64,000 bases of DNA from Caenorhabditis remanei (lineage: Eukaryota; Nematoda; Chromadorea; Rhabditida; Rhabditidae): positions 6,198,587 to 6,262,586 of the forward strand of contig NC_071333.1 of assembly GCF_010183535.1 (NCBI RefSeq), written 5' to 3'. Below are positions 48,839-62,575 of this stretch, piece after piece. The translations under genes and the position numbers were made by a program. The notes under the pieces were generated by a model. The model made no database searches, was not told where the DNA came from, and saw only the letters and a program-made list of their open reading frames with translations. Every line of letters starts with the position of its first letter. The stretch's first letter is position 1.

Positions 48839-51060
48839 ATGGTTCAGCTGCACCACAACCCGTATGACATTGTGAAAAGTGAGCCGCCATCCACACCCAA
48901 ATCTTTGATCAAGAGTTCATGTAAGTCTTGGCCCAGTGGCAGGTACCTCTCGCAGTTTTTTCCTGCTCTCTCTCAGTGACTTTTCTTCCTTCTTTTTCTT
49001 CTTCTCAATTGACTTTCTATCTTTCTCATCCAATTCATTTTTCACCTTTCGGTGATGATTCGAAGGACCTTTATATCTCCTTTCTCTGATTTGGTCCTTT
49101 CGGAGTGTATTTGTATTATTACATACCCTTCCTTTGGACAAAGTGAAGAAATCTCACGTTTTCATAATTTGCTTAGCAAAATAGGCTGTTTTTGATAGGG
49201 GTAATAACATAGTGTTCCGTTTTTCTACCTGCCTTTTAAATGAAATTTTAAAACCTAAACTGAACTCCTCTGAATAATGTATTTCCTATTCCAACATATC
49301 GAGTTTTCTGTTTCAGACCTGGAAAACACACCAGAAATGGTGTTCGGTAGTTTCCCTCTTCACTCTGGGTTTTGTACTCAAGTGGTAGCCAGTACGGATC
49401 CCCTGAACAACAACAACCAACCCAAAACAAATCCCAATGGTCGAGCGTTAGCAGCCGACCGGAAACGACCGTATCCTTGTAACCTATGTGCTTCAAAATT
49501 TGGGTCAAAGATGGAATTAGAAGAACATCAGAATTCTCATACTGGGCAAAAACCATTCGAATGTGATGTAAGTAAACACCGGCTGAAATCAAAATTGATT
49601 TCAAAACATCAATCATATTCAGACATGCAATGCCAGGTTTAATCGGAGGTCAACGTTATGGAATCACAAACGAATACATTCAGATGCAAAACCATTCGTA
49701 TGCACAGTTTGTCAGATGACGTTTAAATGGAAAAATAGTTTGAAGGTTAGTTTACTTTATGATACTCGACAATTATCATGTTTTCTAACATTTGCTCATC
49801 ACAGAGTTTTGATTATTTGCTTTATATGCAATCATGTAAGTTTCAAACGTTGTGTTGTTTTAGTAAATGTCACACATGCACATGTCGTTAGTCTATATTC
49901 GTTGTAAATTAATTTTCTGGTTCAAAGTTTTTCGAAAGTTTTAAAAAGAATCAAAATTGTTTTTCAGTGTCACAAAGATATGCATCAAAGAAAAAATGAA
50001 GTGCCATCACACCTAGATAACGATCTTAGACAACTCACTTATGCTACAGCCGCTAAAAGAAAGTTACAATTAGAGCAAGAAGAAAATGGTGGTGCAGCAA
50101 CATCAACAGCTAACTCAATTGCTTCCAATCCATTAATAACGACGACTTCTGGAAACAAGAAACGATCGAAGAATACCAAGAATAAGAACAACAACAATTC
50201 ATTGGTAGCGTCACTGAGTCAAGTACATCTTGGAGCAAATGTACAACCACTGCAGGCCAGTGCCCTTGTACCTCCAAGTGATCATCAGATTGATTTGGAT
50301 ACGAGTTCAATGGATTCTTTGATTCAAAATCAGAATCACAGCTTGCTTATGCAACTTTATGGGTGAGTAAACAAGAAAATAAACGAATTTTCAGAAATAA
50401 TGCTACGTATTCGACAATTTTCATACAAAGAAGAACTAATATATTTAAACATTTTTTGCAGTGGCCAATACGCAGATGACCGTCAGAACGGAGGAATGCT
50501 CGCAATCGATGACACCATGCTTTCAAACATCAGTGACTCGAAATCCGACTCTGGCTCTTCATCCGGAGCATCTTTGAGCATTCACCTTCCAATGCAAATC
50601 AACATGTTCAACTTCAGAAACCTTCAAGCACCGTCATTGGTAAGCTAGCACAATTTCCAAAGTTTTCACTCATTTATCAATGAATTTTCAGCCACCAGTG
50701 CACCAAATCGGCTCTCAACCATCTGTTTCATCAGGAATGGACTACACCAACCAACATGAATCACGATACATTGTTACCGGACCTGAATCCATGTTAGGAC
50801 ATCCAGTATATCACAATGGAGCAGCATTCGTATCGTCCGAGAAGAATGGACAATCCCACAATCAATTTGCCCTCGACAACTGCGTATTGCTCCCATCAGG
50901 AAGACACGACTACCAGCCATTCGACTACACTATGATCAACCAACACTATCCAATGGCAGATCAAGTTCATGACCAGACGATCGGAGTTAGTGCAGTTCAA
51001 CAACATTATACCGAGGCACTTCATGCACATGGCAAGACCGTTCCACATGATCAGTGGTAA
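48839..51060 (+). CDS. pat-9: C2H2 zinc-finger transcription factor (465 aa, six exons)
   Basis: Exons: 48839-48920, 49317-49567, 49623-49745, 49968-50362, 50462-50639, 50692-51060. Three tandem C2H2 fingers: YPCNLCASKFGSKMELEEH (C82, C85, H98, H102), FECDTCNARFNRRSTLWNH, and FVCTVCQMTFKWKNSLKCH (about 80-158), with TGQKPF/SDAKPF linkers. Then a lysine/asparagine-rich segment (GNKKRSKNTKNKNNNN, probable NLS) and a long Ser/Gln/His-rich C-terminal half. PAT-9 is a nuclear factor required for body-wall muscle in C. elegans. Identification rests on fingers, length and position immediately upstream of osm-1, as in cosmid T27B1. The frame is open upstream of the ATG to an acceptor at 48785, so an earlier coding exon cannot be excluded. 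3' UTR of about 0.7 kb, AATAAA at 51762. Confidence 0.88.
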
Positions 51061-51882
51061 AATGTTCTACGAGCAAACTATTTAGTATTGTTCTCTAAAT
51101 CAAATCCCTTTTCTCACCCGTCAGATGTCAGACATCACTTTTTCCTTTCTTTCTCCCCATCAACTTTACTTCCGTGCCCAGTTGTGACCAGTATTAATTC
51201 ATCCAAACTCTTCGATCCCTTCTTCCTAAACATTACCCAAATTGGTGTCATCCTATAAGTGTATTCTTAAATTATCAAACATGTATCTTGCGTGCCTTAT
51301 CGATGATCTTTTTTTTATTCTCTAACGCATCCTCTCTCAAGAACACACGCAGTGATCTCTGTGTAGTTCTTCGAAAAAAACATTCAGCTCAATATCAAAA
51401 TAACTCTAGTTTAATTCTCACATCCCGTTTCTCCAGTTCACTATCCTGACTGCCTTTCAGTTTTTCCTTTCTCCAGTTTTATTTCTACTTATCTCTAAGT
51501 CATGTATTTCCATCATTCTCAGTACTTCAGATGTATTAAGTGTATTTCTACACTGATCTTTCATATTTGTTTGTACTATATTGTAGAAGCGTTTCACTCA
51601 AATTAAGTGTGTGCTCATATTAACATTGCCATGTTTTCTCTCTTTTCAAAAACTCATCATCCATCCCTTTCCATACCGAATCTTGTCTCTTTTCAAGTCT
51701 TTGTTTAATCTCATTTCCATCTCAATTTGATTTTTCCCGTTTTTCAACAAAACAATTAAATAATAAATTTATGTCATAAAATTATGTGTCCAATCGTTGG
51801 TAAAAGGAGCACAAAATGGAGAAAGTAAAGGAAATAAGGGAGACTAGTGAGAGAGGGAGGAGACACGCGGGTGCGTATTTTC
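51061..51882. other. pat-9 3' UTR and osm-1 upstream spacer
   Basis: CT-rich 3' UTR of pat-9 up to AATAAA (51762-51767), then only about 115 bp to the osm-1 X-box. No other gene. Confidence 0.55.
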
Positions 51883-51896
51883 GTTGCCATGGACAC
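51883..51896 (-). promoter_or_regulatory. X-box (DAF-19/RFX site) of osm-1
   Basis: Plus strand GTTGCCATGGACAC, minus strand GTGTCCATGGCAAC, a near-perfect palindromic RFX half-site pair around AT. It lies 62 bases before the osm-1 ATG, in the range used by DAF-19 target genes. C. elegans osm-1 is an established DAF-19 target, so the ciliated-neuron promoter role is well supported. Confidence 0.85.
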
Positions 51897-51958
51897 ATTT
51901 TCCAAACGAGAAAGCCGTTGTCCGCCTTTCTTCTTACCACTTTATTCATGACAGCGAA

Positions 51959-54900
51959 ATGAAGCTCAAGTATCTTTCTAGTATTATTCCAGCACAGGTA
52001 AGTGAAACGAGCGTTCAATTTGTTTTTGTTTAAGAATATATGTTTTTCAAGTAGAAATTCAAGTGAAAAAGTCAATTATTTATTTTCCTAATTTACCACA
52101 TCAATTGTCATACGCCGACTCAATAATTTTTCAACAGTTTTAAAATGTTTTTTGAGTTTTTGTTCATGTTCTACCTTCAATGAACAAAAAAAACCATTCC
52201 GCGATATTCAATCTCAATAAGCAACAGATATTTCATAACATGACCGCGGCCTAGCTTCTGCGTTCTCTTCCCTCCCCACATTTACACGTGCGCTCTAATT
52301 CACACCACCCTTCTCTTGCTTCCTTTGTTTCTTTCTTAATTGATTTATTCATCTGGCAGGATGGTGAAGCAAAAATTACAAGCATTGTTTGCTCACCAAA
52401 CGGAACCCGGACCGCAATCGCATGTGCTGATCGGTCTGTCGCTTTACTCGATGAAAATGGCAATCAAAAAGACAGATTCACCTGTAAACCTGTAGATTCT
52501 AAGGTTAGTCATGGTAGTGTAAAGCTCTTAGTTGTGTTATATTCAGTATGGAAAGAAATCGTTCAACGTCTTGTGCATGACATTTTCTCCTGATTCGTCA
52601 CGCATCGCTATCGGTCAGAGTGACAATGTGCTGTTCATCTACAAAGTCGGAACCTCTTGGTGAGTCTCTTTTTTGAGTTGTAAAGTTACCTAAGATGTGG
52701 TCTGATTCACAATCAAAAGAGATAATTTGCAGGAACGAAAAGAAAGTGATTGTCAACAAATTTGTGCAACCATCGGCGGTGACTTGTTTGAGTTGGCCAT
52801 TTGATGACAAAATATTGATAGGGCAATTAGATGGGAAAGTGAGTAATGCTACCATGAGCCCGGGAGTTACTAACATAGCAAAACAATTTTTTTTAATTTC
52901 AGGTCCGAATTGGTCTAATCAAAACCAACAAATGCAGCTCGTTATTCAAAACCGACGAAACAGTGGTTTCAATTCAAACACAGTAAGTTTGAAAGCACAT
53001 TACACAGAAAAAGAGTTATTCATTTCAGTCCAAAGAAAACATCCTTTGTTTCGGCACATCAAGACGGATCGATCATCTTGTACAACTTCAGTAGCAGGAC
53101 TCAGGTACGTCAGGTACTGGAAAACTAAATAAAAATAGAGAATTTTCAGTCAAAAATTTGCACTCTCCAAGTCCCTCCATATAACTTGGTCTTCACTAAT
53201 CATGGCCTTGTCGTTGCAACTGCTGACAGAAGAGTTTTGTCCTACACCGAAAACGGAGTGGTTCAACAACAATTCGATTACAATGACCAAGTGGAAAAGG
53301 AATTCTCGTCAATTTCATGTGATCCGACTGCCCAGAATGTTGTTGTTGCAAGTTATGATAGACTCCGATTGTTTTCATGGTCTGCTCGACGTGGTGCGTG
53401 GGACGAAGGAGCTCCGCTGGAAATCCAAAACGCGTATTCAATTGATGCTCTTGGTTGGAAAATGGATGGCAGCACTATCTATGCTGTAAGTACATTCAAA
53501 GTTTTGGTTTTTTATATAACCATCTTCAGGGAACTGTCTGTGGTGCTGTCTTTTCTGTGGATTGTTGCTTGCGTCGTGGAATGCTAAAAAGCCGATTCGA
53601 AACTACCTACGTGGCTCCTTCTCACGTTATAGTTCGAGATGTTGTAAGCGAAACCAGAACAAATTTAATCTCCAATAGAGGATTGGCAATTGATGAGCTG
53701 AAAATAATGGGAAAAGATAGATTCGTCATTGGATACACTTCCTCGACTATCATCATAGCAGACACAGAATCTCAGCAGTTCTCAGAGCTAGAGTGGCAGA
53801 GTGGTGGTCATGAAAAGTTCTATTTTGACTTCAACAACTGTTGTCTTATTGTCAATGCTGGAGAAGTGACAGTTGTCGAATATGGAGTTGATGGATCGTT
53901 GGGATGGGTGAGAACTGAGCTCACTAGTCCTCATTTACTTAGTGTTCAAATCAGTGGATCAGATGTTGAAGACCACAAGAAAGTGAAGAAGTTGGCCTAT
54001 CTGGTGGACCCTACTACTATTTCTATCAGTGAGTTGTTGTCTATTTAGATACAATGTAAATGCCAAAGTTTCAGTCAACCTCATTAACAGCCAACAAGAA
54101 AGTTTCATCAATCATCCTGGACCAATCGACTGGATTGAGCTCAATGAGCCAGCTACTAAGCTTCTCTACCGAGATAAACGATCTAAAGTGACATTGGTAG
54201 ATATTGATTCTGATCAACGGACGGTTCTTCTCTCTTTCTGCACTTATGTCCAATGGGTGCCAATGAGCGATGTTATCGTGGCACAGAGTGGTGACAATTT
54301 GTCAGTTTGGTATAATCCAGATCTCCCGGAACAAGTCACCAATATGAAAATTAAAGGAGAAATTGAAGCGGTATTAAGAGATGCAGACAGAACGGAAGTC
54401 ATTGTACAGGTAATCTGGTTTCGAAAGATTTCTAATAACGTTATTGTCTTAGGAACCTACTGCAAAAGTCGCATATGAATTGGACAACACCCAGATTGAA
54501 TTTGGTGCAGCATTGGAGAAGAAAGACTTTGATAGAGCAGTTGCATTCCTGGAATCTAATACAGTTGGTTCGGATTCCTATTCCATGTGGACAAGGGTGG
54601 CAGAAATGGCTTTGGAGCATGGAAATTTGTTTGTGGCTCAGAGGTGTTATGCAGCAATCAACAATGTTGCAAAAGTAAAAAAATTACATGTGAGGTTCAT
54701 ACTTCATTGTCATTGTAATCGCTTATACTTTTTAGGATATTCTCGAAATTGCGGACGAAGCAGCAATAACTATCGGTGGAGATGGAACACATTTCTACAA
54801 AGTTCGTGCTATGTTGGCTATCATGGGAAGACGATTCAAAGAAGCGGAACGTATCTTCCTGGAACAGAATGACACCGAATCAGCCATTGGGATGTATACC

Positions 54901-57900
54901 TCACTACACAAATGGGATGAAGCATTGGAATTGGCAAGAGTGATCAACTATCCAGAGTACGAGCAACTGAAGACCAGTTATCTCCGTGCTCTTAGTGAGA
55001 CCGGACAAGACTCCAAAGCAGCGGAGGTAATTAAATCAGGGAGGCTTCAAATAACCTTAAATTCTTATTTTTAGCTCAAAGTATCCGATGGCGACACAAT
55101 GGCTGCTATACAGTTGTATATGAAAGCCAACAAACCTCTTTCGGCACTATCTGCTGTCAACAGCGACAGTATTCTTTCCCAAGATGAAGGCGTGCTCCGA
55201 CAAATAGCGGAGTCGTTGGTCAAATCACAGTTGTATGATAAAGCTGGAGATGTGTATGAGAAACTGAAAGATTTTGACAAGGCTATTGAATATTATAAGA
55301 AGGGTGATGCATTTGGAAAAGCAATTCAGGTACAGAAAACTGTTACTAAAACATTATGGTTAATAAATACGATGTTTTTAGTTGGCAAGATTTGCCTATC
55401 CGGAAAAAGTGGTTGATTTGGAGCAAGAATGGGGCCTCCATTTAGAATATATCGGGCAGTATGATGCAGCTGTCAACCATTTCGTTGGTGAGAACATCTA
55501 CAATTTTTTTCTTTTCGAACTATAACATTTCAGAAGCAAATGACCTCAAAAAAGCAGTTGAAGCGGCGATACGTGCCAAAGAGTGGCCGAAAGCGTTATC
55601 GGTATTACTAACGTTTTTTGAATCGACCCTCATCATCCAATTATTTCAGATTGTGGAAAATATACAAGATCAAAAAATACGCACTGGTTACTATGGAGAA
55701 ATCGCGGACCACTATTCGAGCAAAGGAGAATTCGAGGTATTTTCAAATATTTCTGACATAAAATAGCTGTTACTTTCAGAGAGCTGAACGCTTATTTGTG
55801 GAGGCTGGCCTGTTCAATGACGCGATTCTGATGTATGGAAAAAATAGCAAATGGATTGATGCATTCCGTCTGTCGGAAGAGTTTCATGGAAAAGAAGCGA
55901 CAATTTCATCATATCTTGCAAAAGCTGAAGATTTGGACGAGCACGGAAGATTTGCAGAGGCTGAACAGCTGTATATCACTATAGGAATGCCACACAAAGC
56001 AGTTCAAATGTATGATCGGGTTGGAAGAGATGAAGATGTACTCAGACTAGTGGAGAGATATCATGGGGATCATTTGCAGGTAAAAAATTTAAACTGTGAC
56101 GTTGTACCTAATGAATTTATAAATCAGGAAACAAGAAAACGTTTTGCTACTCAATATGAAGAACGCGGCGATTTGAGAGCTGCGGAAGAGGAATTCTTAA
56201 AGGCAGGCGACTTCCGAGCGGCTATAAACATGTATAAAGAGAACGAAATGTGGTCGGATGCCTACCGAATTGCGAAAAATGAAGGAGGAGAAAACATGGA
56301 GAAACAGGTAAGCAATTACCATGAAAAATAATTTCAAATGATCCTTCTTTACCATATTCAGGTTCTGTTCATGTGGGCTAAAAGTATTGGTGGTGACGCA
56401 GCTGTGAAGCTATTGAATAAACATGGCATGTTAATGGAAGGAATCGATTTTGCCTGTGAATCTGGAGCTTATGATTTGGCGTTTGATCTCTCAAGAATTG
56501 GAGCAAAAGAACAAATGCCAGCTGTACATGTTAGATTGGCGTCTCAATTGGAAGAGGAAGGACGGCTTGAAGATGCGTCGAAACACTATGTGGAGGGTAA
56601 CAAGCCAGAACTAGCCGTCGAAATGTTCATTCGGGACAATGACTGGGCGGCTGCTGAGAGGATTGCAAAAGAACACTGTACCAATCTTTTACCCGAAGTC
56701 TACACCGGTCAAGCTCGCCGTGCAATTGAAGAAGGTGATCATCTACGAGCGGAGACGTTCCTCTTGAGAGCCAACAAACCAGATATTATCCTGAGGTACT
56801 ATTTCAACTTCTAGCTCACTTTAAACGTTTATTATCTTGTGTTCAGATACTTTGTGGAAAATGGAATGTGGCCGGATGCTCTCCGAATTGCCCAACACTA
56901 CCTTCCCCATCAAGCAGCACTTATTCAAGAAGAGTATGAAAAGTCCGAACTGAGAAATGGAGCTCGTGGTGTCGACTCTTTCATTGCTCAAGCTAAAGAA
57001 TGGGAACAACAGGGTGACTGGAGGAAAGCGGTGTCTGCGTTGCTCAGGATTAACCGAGATTCCACAGATAATGCCGCTTTGATTAAACAGAGTGTAGAAA
57101 AAGCTGCCGATTTGGTGATGAAGTTTCTTATGGGAGAGGATGAGGTACGCCAGACATTCTATTTGAGTGAGTTTTAATTGTATTGTTATTCAGTACGTTG
57201 GAAGTGTGCTCGGAGCCCTGGATGAGTCAAACTGCCACGAAAAAGCAGCTGAGCTGTTGTTGCTGTTTGGTCAAACAAGACAGGCAATTACAGCTCTCTG
57301 TCGTGCCAAGCAATGGGGAAAAGCAAAACAGGTAAGATGACAAAGAATAATAATTATTATAACATTTTCACAAACGCAGGTTGCGGAAGAGTATCTACCT
57401 GAGATGATTTCTGAAATAGAGAGAAACTACAAGGAAAGTCTGAAGACTGAAGGAAGGCTAGGTGAGCTCATCGATGTAGATGTCGTCACTGCAATTGAGA
57501 TGATGATTGAACACGACCAGTGGGATAAGGCGCTGGATACCGCTAAAGCTCAAAATGTTAGTTTTATATACCTGAACTGAACATCATCTGTGATATATTC
57601 AGTACCGCCCACTTCTGGACAAGTATCTCGCTCAATATGCGGCCATCCTTTTGCACCGAAGCGATTTTTCGAAAGTTCTTTCTATTCTTGAGAGATACGG
57701 AGCTTCTGGAAACCCTGCTAATTTTTCAATTTACAAACATTTGATGGAAGAAACAATGGCGAAGCAACGATTCGAATACAGTGAGGTTGCTCGACTCCGC
57801 AATGTTCACTTGGATGCGTTCATCGCCTTGAAAAAAGAGAACTCCGAGCATCTTAACGAGTTCAAAAGGTCATTATGGGCCCTGCACTTGATTGCAATGC

Positions 57901-58685
57901 GTACTGCGCTGGAAGAGTTAGGAAATGGAATCCCAGAAGTACAAAAGTTATGCATGAAGCAATCACTATCTTTGTTGAGATATACTGACATTCTCCCGCC
58001 AGATCGTATATTCTATGAAGCTGGCGCTGCTGCAAAAGATGTTGGTCAAGGATATGAATCTCTTGGTTTCCTGCTGTTGAATCATTATTTGGATTTGGTT
58101 GATGCAATTGAAGAGGGAAATGGTGAACTTGTGGATTATAGTCCATTTGAGAACAGTGATATTCCAACAGAAGTTTCACTTCCTACACGACAATGGCTGG
58201 AGGTACGTTATCACAAAAACAATTTAGAATATTTTCTGTGACCATTATGACTACTGCAATGACGAAAATCCAATTCATGTTTTTTCAGAGTTCCAAACAC
58301 GAAGATATCAAGGAATGGGTTCTGGCGGCCTCAGTAGACGATGCACATGTCAAAGAGCTTGTCTATGATAGCCGAGGAGTATTTGAAGCTTCACTAACCG
58401 ATAGATCAGGAGACACCTCCGACCCTTGTCTAGTGACTGGTTACCCTGTCATTGATAGCACAGTTCATATTGGAAGTATGGTTGCCGAGAAAGACAATTT
58501 GAACAAGTACGTCGTTAGATTTTTGATCACTTGTCAATTGATACAGTACACCCCAACAAACTTTGTTATTCTTTTCCTCTTACAGGTTCCTCGTCGTTAT
58601 CAAATCTCATCAAACGGAGAACTTATTGAATGTGCAAAATTTTGTGGCGCGATGGGCTGGATCACCGCTGGCTATCTCGTTGTGA
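51959..58685 (+). CDS. osm-1: Intraflagellar transport protein IFT172 (1738 aa, 24 exons)
   Basis: IFT-B peripheral subunit that moves in cilia of sensory neurons. Exons: 51959-51997, 52360-52503, 52547-52659, 52733-52838, 52903-52982, 53029-53104, 53150-53485, 53530-54028, 54075-54409, 54453-54689, 54736-55026, 55075-55329, 55382-55487, 55534-55601, 55650-55736, 55780-56079, 56128-56307, 56362-56795, 56847-57144, 57194-57331, 57380-57556, 57603-58202, 58289-58506, 58586-58685. Every junction is in phase. Residues 1 to about 540 are WD40 repeats beginning MKLKYLSSIIPAQDG and including CCLRRGMLKSRFETTYVAPS. From about 560 on are TPR-like helical repeats (FDRAVAFLES, AERIFLEQNDTESAIGMY, LFMWAKSIGGDAAVKLLNKH). 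C-terminal ASLTDRSGDTSDPCLVTGYP matches the IFT172 end. Length equals the C. elegans protein within a residue or two (from memory). Introns are mostly 43-80 bp. Confidence 0.95.
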
Positions 58686-58751
58686 ACATAACTTATTGGT
58701 TGTGAGAAAAACATTTATTTTGGTCTTGAAACTCAAAACATAAATATATAA

Positions 58752-60157
58752 TCAATGTCTCAGACTGTTAACTAGGTTTGTAAACTTGATGCCTCTTCTC
58801 CTCAAGGCATTCAAGAAGGTGCGTTGCAATGCTTGCTCGATTCTTTCTATCACTGAACAGTTCTCCAGCTGGACTCTTTCGAGTTGAGGCAGTGAGAGTA
58901 GATGACTGAAAACTAAAATATGCACACTTTCTGTGATAGAGATGTATTACTCGTAAAATATCTGCACTTGCTCTTGTGTTGTGAACAAAAATCCATTGAA
59001 CGAAATTCTTTGAATGTTTGGATGATATTCGATGAATTTCATGATAAGATGGGGAATGTCAGACGATGAGAGGCGCACTTTGAACTGGAACAAAGATGAT
59101 ATATTAGTGGCGTAGACAAAATTATCAAATTTTGAAAAGTTGTTTCAAGTTTACCTTGGCCTTGACACATTTAGTCATGAAGATTTCATTATCAACAATA
59201 TGTTGAAGTACTTTTGACACTGTTTCCTGTTTGCAGACAATCGTGAGATTAATCAAGTTTCGTAGTGTACTTTGGGGAATAACTTCGTTTCGGGATGCAC
59301 AACCTTGAGAAATTGAAAAAAAAACTTGATGTGTAATATTTATCGAGTCATCTTACCTCTGCTTGTGACACTGGATGGTTCCCAGCCAACTAGTTCCAGA
59401 CTGTTGAGAGATTTAAAATATGTTAACCCCATCATCATGTCCTTCCCCATCCATTTCTTCTCTTCGGTTTGGATCATCACAAACTTTTGAATTTTTGGAA
59501 GAGATTTACCTAGCTGAAATTTCATATATCGTTTCATGAATTTTGCCCGTCATCTCACTTTTATCATATCACCCAAAGTGAATAGACATGGTAGGTCAGC
59601 AAGCACTATTTTACGAAGATTCGGCAGAAATTCCATAAAATTGATCATCTGAAAAAAAAGATAAGAAACGAAAACAGTCCAAAAATGGGTTTGTCGTTTT
59701 GTAATGATGGAAAGTGATTTATTACCTTGATTGGATTCAAATTGGTGCCATATTTCTTCTTCTCATTTTCCCCATTAACATTTCGAATTCCGACGTGACA
59801 ACGATAGTTGTAGTACCGGTAATCGAAAGTTTGTGACTTTCTTAGTACATAGTTCCCAACATCGTAATTTTTACTTGACGTCTGTAAGAAACACTTTGAA
59901 ACAGAAGAAGACAAATTGAAAAAAAAAAGGTAGAGAGAAAGTTGAAAAAATTTTGAAGAGATTCAATGACAGATAAGATCGCATTTCAGACGGAAAAAAG
60001 TCATTTTTGTTCGAAATGACAAATCAGTTTCAGTGTGTAATAAGTTTCAAATTGTCAAAACGATAAACTATCGACATACCGCTCGGAAACACATACAGTC
60101 TGCGTAATTACATTCTTCCAAAATCTGAGTAATCAATTCATTTGGTAGGTTATCCAT
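58752..60157 (-). CDS. F-box protein with leucine-rich C-terminal domain (305 aa, seven exons, minus)
   Basis: Exons in transcript order: 60157-60080, 59881-59726, 59648-59559, 59513-59357, 59303-59155, 59084-58951, 58905-58752; all phases close. Exon 1 encodes a compact F-box start, MDNLPNELITQILEECNYAD followed by CMCFRA, expected to recruit SKP1. The rest reads as repeating strand-helix units (FMEFLPNLRKIVLADLP, YFKSLNSLELVGW, HLIMKFIEYHPNIQRISF, LLSLPQLERVQLENC), similar to the FTH/DUF38 C-terminal domain of nematode FBXA proteins. Exon 5 uses an unusual CTCAAG acceptor. An acceptor GTTTCAG at about 60184-60190 precedes the ATG, and a GTGAGT-flanked segment near 60951 may be a 5'-UTR exon. 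Its stop is 66 bp from that of osm-1, so the two genes converge and probably overlap in their 3' UTRs. Confidence 0.8.
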
Positions 60158-60190
60158 GTTTGTTCAATTTGATGGAACGTCTGAAACAGT

Positions 60191-62575
60191 CATAAAGATT
60201 TGTTGAGATACGGTTAAGTAATATGAAAGCAAGCAAAAACAAAACACAAACACGACATTGAATAATAACAACAAAAAAAGACGATAGATGGAGCGATTGA
60301 TGAAATGAGAAATTCATCTGTTTTCAAAGATATAGACGCAGAAATCTAAAGAAAACTGCTCACGAAAGCATGTGGGAAACGAGGAAATTGAAACCTTCTT
60401 ATTTTTTGTGGGGGTTTGAATGTTATGTGGTTGAAAGAAATTATACCCGCTTTCTGAGTGAGTTGGTGTGGGGAAGAGTAGGTTTATTGACAAGCAGTTG
60501 ATAGACATATGAACGGAAGGAACAAAGCAAACACAATAAGAAAATTGATCTTTTGATAATACTACTTGGGTGAGAGAGGTCAGATATGATAGTTGTAGGT
60601 TTGTTTGATAATTTTCACGTTATGCAAATTGAAGAGCATTTCTCGACTTTGGATAAATAAATAAATAAACTTATGCATGAAAAAAGTTTCACTTTATAAA
60701 TTAAAAAAGGACAAAAAAAATGTGAAAACGGAACTGAAACCACTATTGGAAACGAACAAAAGGAACAAAAAACGTCTCAAGAAATTGAATTCTTCCAGTA
60801 CACATTCGCCAAACAAATACGTATTGAATGTTCTCACAGAGTGTGAAAGATTACTGAGAATAAGAAGCAATGCAAAAACGAAGCAGTTAAAACAATGTCA
60901 AAGCGAGGTTGTCTGAAAGTGAAAACGATTCTGGTCAGTCACTCACCTTGAGAAGGAAGATTAAGCCGCCGCAAGGTAACAGATATCGAAGAATAGTTCA
61001 CATGTCGGCAGATGTCTCTTGGTTTGAATGTTTCAGCTGGAATATCAGATAATTAATAATTTTTTTAAATATCCAATCATATATGGCAAAATCGTTGTTA
61101 AAAAATAAAGTGAATATCTCAAAAAATACTTGCAATCTTGACTGTATTTAGTTGCTAACTTACTGTATTGCACTTCTCATGATATTCTTGGAAGTGTTAC
61201 AAAATTATATTTTTCATGATAACTTTCATAACATACTTTATTTGATTGTAATAGTTATCGCTCATTCACGTAGCTCGTTATTACAGAAAACGTTTTTGTT
61301 GCTGTACTTTCAATTTTTCACTTTTCTCTATCATTAAAGAAACCAACACCGTCACAATTTTTCTCGTTCTCTGGGATTGGTTGTCTCTTGTCCATCCTTC
61401 AAAGTCATAATTGCTACAGTAACCAGTTAAATCGAAAATCGAAAAATGGGCGTACAAATGGGCTACTATAAAACGTGCCGAACTATCACTTTCTTTATTT
61501 TTCTATCTCTGATCGAATGATTGATTGTCCGGCAAAAAACATCGTTTTTTTCGAGATGAATAAGGAGTCGGATAGATGCGAAACAAAAACGTTTCCCTTT
61601 TCACTTGTGTACTTTTCGTCATCGTTTTTCTTTGATAAGACCTCCTCGCCGTATTGTGATTTGATCTATTAGGGATCCATAACAGTGCCTATAATAGTAT
61701 GCTGGACCAGGCGGGAAGATCTATCACTTTTCCCTATCCTCCCTTTTTTACCATGATGAACAGACACGATGGACGTCAGCTTCTTCGTCTTTTTGCCTCT
61801 TCGCCTTCTACAGAAAAGCCATTCATATCAGACACTCACTTCTGGAGAGACCAGTTCTTTTCTTTGTGTCTCTCTATCTCTAGCTCTATGCATTGATCGT
61901 TTTTTCTACTCCTCTAATACCTCATGTTGACATTCAGAGACAGTGTCCCTTTGAGGACCACCACGATTCAAACGCTGAAAAACTGTCAGATTTCTACCGT
62001 AATCCTACTCAGAAATGGTTTCATCAATAACAATGATTCAAGAGAAAGAGTATGAAGTGAAAGGAATCATCGGTTAAAGTATATTTTGAACTGAAGTTCG
62101 TCCGCATCCCTTTTTTCGTCTTCTTTTCATTTCATTTCACCAAGACACAATCATACGCACATACACTCACACACATACACTCTAACAACGTAAATTCCCC
62201 ATTATCGGTCAACCCTTCTGATATCAGAGAGAAAAGAATCGAAAAACAGATTGAAATGGTTTATTGTCCATCTTCCTTCTCTCATAAAGTTTTCTTACTT
62301 CCTTACAATTTTCATTTTTCTTTCTTTTTATACTAACAAAAGCCCCTATTTTCTATTTTTAACTTCCTTATTTCTAAATCTGTCTCGATGTCAATGTCAA
62401 ACCCAAAAAAAGAAAGAGATAAGAAAGATTGACTAAGCCATGATATATCCCTTATCAGCTGATTATCCATCCCCCTTTTCTTATCATTTGACATGATCGT
62501 ATTGAAACTCGTTTCTCTTCATTGTGTTAATCCAACAATGTTTATTATTCAATCTTTAAAAACGCTGAGTTCAGT
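60191..62575. other. Intergenic between F-box gene and chemoreceptor, no gene seen
   Basis: AT-rich sequence. A minus-strand donor (CTCAAG|GTGAGT, near 60951) may end a 5'-UTR exon of the F-box gene. The lysine-rich plus frame 60677-60916 and others lack splice or family support. Upstream of the receptor gene there is CT-rich DNA with an ATACACTCACACAC repeat near 62160. Confidence 0.4.

Noticed and set aside
60677..60916. Lysine-rich 79-codon frame
   Set aside because: A-rich DNA gives lysine codons by chance; no splice or family support.
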